This document shows positions 22,739-29,514 of a DNA stretch of 64,000 nucleotides, piece after piece. The stretch comes from Streptomyces spinosisporus (GTDB taxonomy: Bacteria; Actinomycetota; Actinomycetes; Streptomycetales; Streptomycetaceae). A program made the position numbers and the translations under genes. The DNA lies in assembly GCF_022698145.1 (NCBI RefSeq), contig NZ_JALDAX010000025.1:1-64000 (forward strand), read 5' to 3'. Under the pieces are notes generated by a model, which was not told the DNA's origin, did no database searches, and saw only the letters and a list, made by a program, of their open reading frames with translations. Every line of letters begins with the position of its first letter. Positions within the stretch are counted from its first letter, which is position 1.

Positions 22739-23734
22739 ATGGCTGAGAAGAAGCCTAACGCCGCCACGCGCCCGAATCAGGGCGTTCGCCAGACCACCAC
22801 CCCCTCCGGTGTCATCCACGTACGGACGTCCCAGTCGGGCCACTACACGGTCGTGGGCAATCACCTCGCGCAGCACCGTGAGCTCTCGCTGACGGCGATC
22901 GGGCTGGCCACGCACATCCTGTCACTGCCAGAGGGGTCGCCCGTCGACATCCGCAGCCTTGCCGAACGGTTCCCCGAGGGGCGGGACCGGATCGCCTTCG
23001 CTCTGCGGGAGCTGGAGGCGCACGGTTACCTGGAGCGGGTGCGGGAGCGCACGGACACGGGGCGGCTGGTCACTCGTACGTACGCCCATCACGCGCCCGC
23101 AGCGCCCGCTGCCACTCCGATCGCCCTGGCCCGTCCCCGCAGCCGCGGGCGTGTGGTCCGTCCGTCAGTAGAAGACCGGCAGGCACCTCCGGAGGACGAC
23201 GGAGGGGCGCACCCGCAGGTGGACAGCGGTGCGGGAACCGCTGCTCCAGCTCCATCGCCCGTACGGCCCGCCAAAGTGCCCGATCCACGTCCCGTGAAAG
23301 CCCTTCACGGGCCGAGCCACGAAAAAGCCGTCGCCCTGCTCGCCGGCCTGCGTCGCACCGACGACCGTCTCACCCTCTCCAGTCGGGACGTGCATCGGCT
23401 CGCGCCCGCTGTCAGAGCCTGGTTCGACGGGGGTGCCACCGCTGCCGTCGTGCACCACGCCCTGACCGCCGATCTACCCGCCGACATGCGGCACCCGGCC
23501 GGAGTGCTCGCCTACCGACTCCGCGAACTGCTCCCCGTACCCCTGCCGGCGCCCGCTCCACCACCGGCCGCACCGGCAGGTACGTACACGAGGTTCCGTC
23601 CCCACCCCTTCCAGACGTGCGACGGCTGCGAGCGGGCCTTCCGCGCACCGGCTCCCGGTCAGTGCCGTGACTGCCGGGCCCTGGGAGACCGACATATCGT
23701 CGGCAAAGGTGCCCCCGAGGCGGGCGTAGCGTAG
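22739..23734 (+). CDS. Winged-helix DNA-binding protein with C-terminal zinc ribbon
   Basis: A 331-aa protein. Residues 30-125 (SGHYTVVGNHLAQHRELSLTAIGLATHILSLPEG, DIRSLAERFPEGRDRIAFALRELEAHGYLERVRERTDTGRLVTRTYAHH) form a winged-helix domain like those of phage/plasmid DnaD or replication-initiator proteins. A Pro/Ala-rich linker follows, then a second helical region at about 195-260, then a CxxC-x(n)-CxxC zinc ribbon (TCDGCERAF...GQCRDCRALG) near the end. Such proteins are recurrent in streptomycete accessory DNA; function unknown. It ends 4 bp before the hemB ATG, an unusual arrangement suggesting co-transcription. Confidence 0.7.
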   Translation: MAEKKPNAATRPNQGVRQTTTPSGVIHVRTSQSGHYTVVGNHLAQHRELSLTAIGLATHILSLPEGSPVDIRSLAERFPEGRDRIAFALRELEAHGYLERVRERTDTGRLVTRTYAHHAPAAPAATPIALARPRSRGRVVRPSVEDRQAPPEDDGGAHPQVDSGAGTAAPAPSPVRPAKVPDPRPVKALHGPSHEKAVALLAGLRRTDDRLTLSSRDVHRLAPAVRAWFDGGATAAVVHHALTADLPADMRHPAGVLAYRLRELLPVPLPAPAPPPAAPAGTYTRFRPHPFQTCDGCERAFRAPAPGQCRDCRALGDRHIVGKGAPEAGVA

Positions 23735-23738
23735 AGGT

Positions 23739-24734
23739 ATGTCGAAGTACGGATCCTTTCCCGGTGCGCGGCCGCGGCGGCTGCGGACCGGCCCTGTGAT
23801 GCGGCGGATGGTGGCCGAGACGCGGCTGCACCCGGCGGACTTCATCCTTCCGGCGTTCGTGCGTGAAGGTGTGTCCGAGCCCGTGCCCATCGCCGCGATG
23901 CCCGGTGTCGTGCAGCACACGCGCGACAGTCTGAAGAAGGCGGCCGCCGAGGCGGTGGCGGCCGGGATCTCCGGGATCATGCTCTTCGGCGTACCGGAGG
24001 ACGAGAAGAAGGACGCCGTCGGGACGCCGGGGACGGACCCGGACGGGATCCTGCAGGTCGCCCTCCGTGATGTGCGTGCCGAGGTCGGCGACGATCTGCT
24101 CGTCATGTCCGACCTGTGCCTCGACGAGACCACCGACCACGGCCACTGCGGCGTGCTCGACGCCGAGGGTCGCGTCGACAACGACGCCACCCTGGAGCGG
24201 TACGCCGAGATGGCCCAGGTGCAGGCCGACGCGGGCGCCCATGTCGTGGGTCCCAGCGGGATGATGGACGGCCAGATCGGCGTCGTCCGCGACGCGCTCG
24301 ACCAGATCGGGCGCGAGGACGTGGCGATCCTCGCCTACACCGCCAAGTACGCCTCCGCCTTCTACGGCCCCTTCCGCGAGGCCGTCGGCTCCTCCCTGAA
24401 GGGCGACCGGAAGACGTACCAGCAGGACGCGGCCAACGCCCGGGAGTCGCTGCGGGAGCTGGCGCTCGACCTGGAGGAGGGCGCCGACATGGTGATGGTC
24501 AAGCCGGCCGGGCCCTACCTCGACATCCTGGCCCGGGTCGCCGACGCCTCGGACGTGCCCGTCGCCGCGTACCAGATCTCCGGCGAGTACTCGATGATCG
24601 AGGCCGCCGCCGAGAAGGGGTGGATCGACCGCGAGCGGGCGATTCTGGAGACGCTGACCGGCATCAAGCGGGCCGGGGCGCAGAACATCCTCACCTACTG
24701 GGCCGTCGAGGCCTCGCAGAGGCTGCTGGTCTGA
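23739..24734 (+). CDS. hemB: Delta-aminolevulinic acid dehydratase (porphobilinogen synthase)
   Basis: A 331-aa enzyme condensing two 5-aminolevulinates to porphobilinogen. The two Schiff-base lysines are in YTAKYASAFYGPFREA and MVMVKPAGPYLDI. The metal site DLCLDETTDHGHCG has Asp in place of the middle Cys of the zinc form, so a Mg2+-type active site is likely. PSGMMDGQIGVVRDALD and EYSMIEAAAEKGWID are typical. The start ATG 23739 has GAGG almost adjacent and lies 4 bp after the winged-helix gene, so its expression is probably tied to that gene. It is cut off from hemACD by 6.7 kb of accessory DNA. Confidence 0.97.
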   Translation: MSKYGSFPGARPRRLRTGPVMRRMVAETRLHPADFILPAFVREGVSEPVPIAAMPGVVQHTRDSLKKAAAEAVAAGISGIMLFGVPEDEKKDAVGTPGTDPDGILQVALRDVRAEVGDDLLVMSDLCLDETTDHGHCGVLDAEGRVDNDATLERYAEMAQVQADAGAHVVGPSGMMDGQIGVVRDALDQIGREDVAILAYTAKYASAFYGPFREAVGSSLKGDRKTYQQDAANARESLRELALDLEEGADMVMVKPAGPYLDILARVADASDVPVAAYQISGEYSMIEAAAEKGWIDRERAILETLTGIKRAGAQNILTYWAVEASQRLLV

Positions 24735-24743
24735 GCCCACTGC

Positions 24744-24794
24744 GGCTTTATTGCGCCTGCGGCTCTACGGCGCCTGAGGCTCTACGGCGCCTGC
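24744..24794. repeat. 17-bp tandem repeat, three copies, at a lipoprotein gene 3' end
   Basis: Three consecutive 17-bp units, 24744-24760 (degenerate), 24761-24777 and 24778-24794, the last two differing by one base. The third unit spans the stop codon of the small lipoprotein gene. Confidence 0.85.
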
Positions 24795-24970
24795 GGCGAG
24801 GGTGCTGCCCCCGCCGCCGGGGCCGACTGTGCCGCCGGGGTGTTCAGGGACGACGGGCCCTCGTCGCGCAGCCCCTCGCCGTCCCTGCACGCCGTCAGCA
24901 CGAGCGCGGCGAGTGCGGCCGTCGCGGCGAGGAGCAGGCGGGCGCGGGTGCGGGTGGGGGGTGCGGACAT
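24782..24970 (-). CDS. Small lipoprotein
   Basis: A 62-aa precursor. A short basic start (MSAPPTRTRARL) is followed by a hydrophobic signal LLLAATAALAALVLTAC with lipobox LTAC at about 27-30 and a mature part of about 33 residues rich in Ala, Pro and Ser. After processing it would be anchored to the outer face of the membrane. ATG 24970 has GAGAGGG 6 nt upstream. No recognisable domain. It is convergent with hemB, whose end lies 48 bp away. Confidence 0.7.
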   Translation of the reverse strand: MSAPPTRTRARLLLAATAALAALVLTACRDGEGLRDEGPSSLNTPAAQSAPAAGAAPSPQAP

Positions 24971-25242
24971 GGGTCGGCCCTCTCGATGGTGAACTCGGGG
25001 TCGGGACTCCAGCCTGCTCGGTGATCCGTCCGGCGCGCCACTGTCCGCGGACGATTCGGGACGCCGGACCTTCCGGATGCCGTTCGACCTGCGGGGATGC
25101 CATGTCCCGGGACGCCGGTTCGGGACGCGTCGTGGCGGCATCACGGTACGGGCACCATCAAGTTCCCCCGGGAGTTAGGTTGTTGGCGACTCCTCGTCGC
25201 TCCTTGAACGAACGTCCGCCTCGACTCTCCAGGGAGACGCCC

Positions 25243-26145
25243 ATGTCCGGTGACGCCCTCAGCCAGGACCCCGCCGAGCTGAGAAGGAGGATCGACAGCA
25301 CCAGGGCACATCCGGCCCGGGTCTACGACGTCTTCCTGGGCGGCAAGGACAACTACCCCGTCGACCGCGCCGCGGCCGCCGCCGCGCTCGCCGCCAACCC
25401 GCGCGGCTACCTCGACGTACGGCACAACCGCGACTTCCTGCGCCGCGCGGTGAACGAACTGGCCGGACAGGAAGGCATCCGCCAGTTCCTCGACATCGGC
25501 ACCGGCCTGCCCACCGCGGAGAACGTCCACCAGATAGCCCAGCGGATCATCCCGGACGCGCGCGTCGTCTACGTCGACAACGACCCCGTGGTGCTGGCCC
25601 ACGCACGGGCCCTGCTGACCAGCGGCCCCGAGGGGCGTACGGACTACATCGACGCCGACTTCAAGAACCCGGCGCAGATCCTCGAACAGGCCGCCAAGAC
25701 ACTCGACTTCGACCAGCCGATCGCGCTCTGCCTCGTCGCGATCCTGCACTTCGTGGAGGACGAGGAGGCGTACCCGATCGTGCGCGAGCTCGTCCGTGCG
25801 CTGCCGTCCGGCAGCCGCCTGGTGCTCAGCCATCTCACCGAGGACCTCAACCCCGAGAACATCCGCGCGGTGCAGCGGACGTACACCGAGCGGGGCTTCA
25901 CCTTCGTGCTGCGCACTAGGGCGGACGTCGAGCGGTTCTTCACGGAGAACTCGCTGCGGCTGGTGGAGCCGGGCGTCGTCCCCGTCCATCACTGGCGCGC
26001 CGACAACGACGCCCCCGTCCCGGAGCAGCCCGAGGAGTCCTACCTGGGGGGCCTCGACGACATCGAGAAGGTGCGGTACGCCGACATCAACGACGTCACG
26101 GACGCCGACATCAACGTGTACGCGGGGGTCGGCGACAAGGCGTGA
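25243..26145 (+). CDS. SAM-dependent methyltransferase, DUF574 family
   Basis: A 300-aa protein of the 'S-adenosyl methyltransferase' family (PF04672/DUF574), which is expanded in actinobacteria. Marks of the family are HPARVYDVFLGGKDNYPVDRAAAAAAL at the start, VRHNRDFLRRAVNEL, the SAM site FLDIGTGLPTAENVHQIAQ, VVYVDNDPVVLAHARALL and LVAILHFVEDEEAYPIV. Substrates of the family are not known. ATG 25243 follows AGGGAGA. It stands as a single gene, 272 bp from the lipoprotein start. Confidence 0.9.
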   Translation: MSGDALSQDPAELRRRIDSTRAHPARVYDVFLGGKDNYPVDRAAAAAALAANPRGYLDVRHNRDFLRRAVNELAGQEGIRQFLDIGTGLPTAENVHQIAQRIIPDARVVYVDNDPVVLAHARALLTSGPEGRTDYIDADFKNPAQILEQAAKTLDFDQPIALCLVAILHFVEDEEAYPIVRELVRALPSGSRLVLSHLTEDLNPENIRAVQRTYTERGFTFVLRTRADVERFFTENSLRLVEPGVVPVHHWRADNDAPVPEQPEESYLGGLDDIEKVRYADINDVTDADINVYAGVGDKA

Positions 26146-26180
26146 CCCCTCTCTGACGTGCCCGGGTGTTCCGGTCTGCC

Positions 26181-26210
26181 GTACCCGGGCGTACCCGGGC
26201 GTATCCGGGC
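26181..26210. repeat. Three 10-bp tandem repeats before the N-acetyltransferase gene
   Basis: GTACCCGGGC occurs twice (26181-26190, 26191-26200) and a one-mismatch copy follows (26201-26210). The array sits 20 bp before the ATG at 26230. Confidence 0.8.
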
Positions 26211-26229
26211 GGGTGTCTACTGTGGCCGG

Positions 26230-27060
26230 ATGGCCGACACAGTGGACTTCGATCTTGACGCGTATCTCGGGCGGATCGGATGGGAGGGGGAGCGGCGGGC
26301 CGACACGGTGACGCTGCGCGGGGTGCATCTGGCGCACATGAGGGGCATCCCGTTCGAGAACCTGGACGCCCTGCGGCGTACCGCCCCCTCCCTCGAAACC
26401 GCGGACCTGATGGCCAAGCTGGTGCACAGCCGACGCGGCGGCTACTGCTACGAGCACAACTTCCTGCTCGCCGGCGCGCTGGAGGCCCTGGGGTTCGGGG
26501 TGACGCTGCTGACGGCGCGGGTCGTCGTCGGTGCCGACCGCATCGAGACACGGCCGCGCACGCACATGGCGCTCCTCGTCGAGGTGCCCGGCGACGCGCA
26601 GCCGTATCTGGCCGACGTCGGCTTCGGAGCGATCGGCGCACTGCTGGAGCCCGTACCGCTGACGGCCGGTGTCGAGTTCCGGGACGCCGAGCGGCGCCAC
26701 CGCCTGGTCCGGGTGCCGCACCGCGGTCCGCTGGAGATGTGGCTGCTCCAGGCGCACGACCGGGGCACGGGCGACTGGGCGGGGCAGTACGCCTTCACCC
26801 TGGAGCCCTTCGAGAGGCCCGACTACGACGTCATCAACTGGCACATCGGCACCAACCCGCGCTCCCCGTTCACCCAGCGCCTCTACGTCCAGAGCGTCGA
26901 CGCCGAACGCCATCTCCTGCTGCACGGGCGGGTGCTGACGCGGACCCGGGCCGACGGGGACGTGTCCGAGCGGGAGTTGACGACGGAGGCGGAGGTGCGG
27001 CGGCTGCTGGACGAGGAGTTCGGGATCGAGGCTCCGGACGGGATCGCGCTGTTGAGTTGA
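26230..27060 (+). CDS. nat: Arylamine N-acetyltransferase
   Basis: A 276-aa cysteine acetyltransferase that moves acetyl (or propionyl) groups from CoA to arylamines and hydrazines. The protease-like triad is visible: Cys73 in RRGGYCYEHNFLLAGAL, His112 in RPRTHMALLVE and Asp129 in YLADVGFGA. Length and order are typical of actinobacterial NATs. In producers these may also work in amide formation on polyketides; there is no such cluster here, so a general detoxification or metabolic role is likely. The ATG is close behind the 10-bp repeat array. Confidence 0.92.
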   Translation: MADTVDFDLDAYLGRIGWEGERRADTVTLRGVHLAHMRGIPFENLDALRRTAPSLETADLMAKLVHSRRGGYCYEHNFLLAGALEALGFGVTLLTARVVVGADRIETRPRTHMALLVEVPGDAQPYLADVGFGAIGALLEPVPLTAGVEFRDAERRHRLVRVPHRGPLEMWLLQAHDRGTGDWAGQYAFTLEPFERPDYDVINWHIGTNPRSPFTQRLYVQSVDAERHLLLHGRVLTRTRADGDVSERELTTEAEVRRLLDEEFGIEAPDGIALLS

Positions 27061-27094
27061 GGGCTGCTGAGCGGCCGAGGGTCCGGGCGGGTCG

Positions 27095-27862
27095 TCAGTC
27101 CCACCAGAAGTACCAGGCAGGCTGGTTGAGGAGCCGGCGCTCGGCATAGGCCGTGCGGCTCGGGTTGTCGCTCTGCCAGATGTTGTCCGGGCAGAACGCG
27201 AAGTGCTCCGCCGCGAGCGCCTCCGCCTCGGCCAGGGTGGTGGGCGGCGCGGCGACCGACACCAGCAGGGTGTCGAAGCCGAGCGCCACCACCCGTATGC
27301 CGAAGCGGTCCTCCCAGGAGCGGAGCACCGCGGACAGACGCGCGGTGTCGCCCTCGTGGTTCACCGGGCCCGTCCAGCCGATGGCGGTCGGGATGTCGGC
27401 GCTGCGGCGGGCCGGGACGAGGGCGAGGCGGGGGTCCTTGAGCGGACTGCCGTCGTCGAGGAGGGAGTTCACGATGTCGTCGGCGACGGAGTCGGGATCC
27501 GCGGCATCCCTGGCGTCGGCCAGACCGGGCCAGTCCGCGTCCGCCTCCGCGCACTCGTCCCAGAGCTCCTCCAGCACCTCCTCGGCATCGTGATCCCCCG
27601 GATACGACACCTCCGCGGGCATCAAGTCCCAGTGCCGCGGGCCCTCATGACCGGCACCGACGTCCAGGACGACCGGGAGCAGCCCGACGCCCGGCGCCGT
27701 CGCCCGGACCGCCACCCAGTCATCGGGCGCGGCCCGGCCGTCCGTCAGCCACAGCAGCGGCTCGTGCCACGGCCCGTCGTCCGTCGCGTCGACCAGCTCA
27801 CCCGGCGGAAGCTGCAGCCCGAGGGACGCGAGCCTCGGCAGCGGGTTCGGAAGTGTCGCCAT
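27095..27862 (-). CDS. DUF4253 domain-containing protein
   Basis: A 255-aa cytosolic protein. The C-terminal half carries the DUF4253 signature: WEDRFGIRVVALGFDTLLVSVAAPPTT followed by AEALAAEHFAFCPDNIWQSDN and a closing LLNQPAWYFWWD. The family is common in streptomycetes and has no known function. The N-terminal half is acidic and lacks motifs. ATG 27862 gives MATLPNPLPRL. It is co-directional with the tetR gene, 60 bp downstream of its end. Confidence 0.8.
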   Translation of the reverse strand: MATLPNPLPRLASLGLQLPPGELVDATDDGPWHEPLLWLTDGRAAPDDWVAVRATAPGVGLLPVVLDVGAGHEGPRHWDLMPAEVSYPGDHDAEEVLEELWDECAEADADWPGLADARDAADPDSVADDIVNSLLDDGSPLKDPRLALVPARRSADIPTAIGWTGPVNHEGDTARLSAVLRSWEDRFGIRVVALGFDTLLVSVAAPPTTLAEAEALAAEHFAFCPDNIWQSDNPSRTAYAERRLLNQPAWYFWWD

Positions 27863-27922
27863 GCCAGTGACTGTAGAGCGGGCCACTGACAACGGGCCCT
27901 CGTGGTCCGCGACATGGCCCGC

Positions 27923-28522
27923 TCAGGAGCGCATGACCCCCGCCACCACCGCCGTCACCGACCCGCGCACCGTCTCCCGGTCAGGTGCCCCCGACTCGCG
28001 GTCCGCGAACAGGAGGTGGGCGGCGCCGAGGAGGGTCGGGGCGAGGACGGACGTGTCCGCGTCGGGGGCGATGCGGCCCAGGTCGCGTTCGGCCGAGAGG
28101 TAGGCCGCGAGCACCGCGGCCGCCTCCGTCATCAGGGGGATGCCCCGGGAGCCGGCCGTGCGCAGGCGTTGGCGGAGTTCGTCGCGGGCGATGACGAGGC
28201 CGACGACCGAGGTGGCGACCGGGTCGAAGAGGTCCGTGAGGGCGGTGGTGAGGTTGTCGGTGACCGTGCCCGTTCCGGCGGACTCGTTCAGGGCCGCGCC
28301 CAGGGCCTCCAGCCCGCGGATGCGCGTCCGCACCAGCTCCACCAGGAAGTCGTCGAAGTCCGTGAAGTGCCGGTGCAGGACGCCCTTCGCCACGCCCGCC
28401 TCCGCCGTGACCGCCCTGCTGGTCAGCGCGTTCGGGCCGGCCCGCAGCAGGATGCGCTCGGCGGCGTCGAAGAGCTGTTGGCGGGGGTCGCGGATGGCCA
28501 CTCCTGTCGGCATGTCCGCCAT
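27923..28522 (-). CDS. TetR-family transcriptional repressor
   Basis: A 199-aa repressor. The N-terminal HTH is DPRQQLFDAAERILLRAGPNALTSRAVTAEAGVAKGVLHRHFTDFDDFLVELV (about 10-62), with the recognition helix around GVAKGVLHRHF. The rest is an all-helical ligand-binding/dimer domain. ATG 28522 has GGGAG just upstream. It is divergent from a methyltransferase gene, and the 98 bp between them are filled by four tandem palindromes that are very likely its operators. It should therefore control both itself and the methyltransferase. Confidence 0.88.
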   Translation of the reverse strand: MADMPTGVAIRDPRQQLFDAAERILLRAGPNALTSRAVTAEAGVAKGVLHRHFTDFDDFLVELVRTRIRGLEALGAALNESAGTGTVTDNLTTALTDLFDPVATSVVGLVIARDELRQRLRTAGSRGIPLMTEAAAVLAAYLSAERDLGRIAPDADTSVLAPTLLGAAHLLFADRESGAPDRETVRGSVTAVVAGVMRS

Positions 28523-28546
28523 TTTCTCCCAGGTCGAAGGGGCTGG

Positions 28547-28629
28547 AGTGGGCGCCCGCCCATTGACGAGTGGGCGCCCGCCCATTGACGAGTGGGCGCC
28601 CGCCCACCCATAGTGGGCACATGCCCACT
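28547..28629. promoter_or_regulatory. Array of four palindromic operators between tetR and methyltransferase
   Basis: Three 22-bp units (28547-28568, 28569-28590, 28591-28612) each carry the 14-bp palindrome TGGGCGCCCGCCCA (arms of 6 about a 2-nt centre). A fourth, AGTGGGCACATGCCCACT (28612-28629, 8-bp arms), has a changed sequence and contains the methyltransferase ATG (28621). Spacing of 22, 22 and 21 bp is two helical turns, so four dimers would sit on one DNA face. Confidence 0.75.
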
Positions 28630-29514
28630 CCTTCGTCCACCCCAGAGTCCGCCTCCCCGTCCGCCCCAGAGTCCGCCCCGGCGTCCAGCCCGGCGGCCAC
28701 CCCGGAATCCGACCCAGCGCCCACCCCCAACCGCCCCCACGAGCACCGGGACATCGCCGAGTCCTTCGGCGCCGACCCCGAGCGCTACGACCGCGCCCGG
28801 CCCCGCTATCCCGAAGCCCTCGTGCGGCGCATCGCCGACGCCCTGCCCGGCCCCGACGTACTCGACGTCGGCTGCGGCACCGGCATCTCCGCCCGGCAGT
28901 TCCAGGAGGCGGGGTGCACCGTGCTCGGGGTCGACCCCGACCCGCGGATGGCCGCGTTGGCGCGACGGCTCGGCACGGACGCGGAAGTGGCGACGTTCGA
29001 GGCGTGGGAGCCGGGGCAGCGCCGGTTCGACGCCGTCGTCGCCGGGACGGCCTGGCACTGGGTCGACCACGCCGCCGGTGTGGCCAAGGCGGCGAAGCTC
29101 CTGCGCCCCGGCGGCCTGCTGGCCCTCTTCTGGAACGTCGCGGACATCCCGGCCGACCTGGCCGAGGCGGTCGCCGACAGCTGCGAACGCGTCATGCCCG
29201 ACGCGCCGTTCGACTTCCGCGCCGCCCTGACGAGGTCGGTGGTGGACGGCTACCAGAGCTTCCTCGTCAGGGCGGCCGACGGCATCCGGGAAGCCGGCGG
29301 CTTCGACGAGCCCGAACAGTGGCGCCACGACTGGGAGTTCACCTACACCCGGGACGCCTGGCTGGATGTCGTGCCCACCCAGGGCGCCTTCACGCGCCTC
29401 CCACCCGACAAGCTCGCCGAGATCCTGGCCGCCGTCGGGACCGCCATCGACGCGCGGGGCGGCACGGTCACCATGCCCTACGCGACGCTGGCGGTCATCG
29501 CCCGGCGCACCTGA
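28621..29514 (+). CDS. SAM-dependent methyltransferase divergent from tetR
   Basis: A 297-aa class I methyltransferase. A Pro/Ser/Glu/Ala low-complexity leader of about 40 residues (TPESASPSAPESAPASS...) is followed by the domain proper: HRDIAESFGADPERYDRARPRYPEALVRRI, SAM motif VLDVGCGTGISARQFQEAG, VLGVDPDPRMAALAR, FDAVVAGTAWHWVDHA and LLRPGGLLALFWNV. The ATG is the only start before the domain apart from GTG 28570 inside the operators. No ribosome site is visible, so leaderless translation is possible. Its stop codon abuts that of convergent argS with no base between. Confidence 0.82.
   Translation: MPTPSSTPESASPSAPESAPASSPAATPESDPAPTPNRPHEHRDIAESFGADPERYDRARPRYPEALVRRIADALPGPDVLDVGCGTGISARQFQEAGCTVLGVDPDPRMAALARRLGTDAEVATFEAWEPGQRRFDAVVAGTAWHWVDHAAGVAKAAKLLRPGGLLALFWNVADIPADLAEAVADSCERVMPDAPFDFRAALTRSVVDGYQSFLVRAADGIREAGGFDEPEQWRHDWEFTYTRDAWLDVVPTQGAFTRLPPDKLAEILAAVGTAIDARGGTVTMPYATLAVIARRT

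Noticed and set aside
22439..22915. Minus-strand ORF across the region before the winged-helix gene
   Set aside because: It overlaps the start of a well-supported + strand gene, its translation has no protein-like pattern, and no ribosome site was found.
17206..23738. Prophage or integrative plasmid
   Set aside because: No integrase, terminase, capsid, transfer or replication gene set was found, and there are no flanking direct repeats. Only the winged-helix gene has a phage-like feel.
25243..26145. Natural-product cluster around the DUF574 methyltransferase and arylamine N-acetyltransferase
   Set aside because: No PKS, NRPS, RiPP precursor or other core biosynthetic gene is adjacent. Both proteins are common single genes in streptomycetes.
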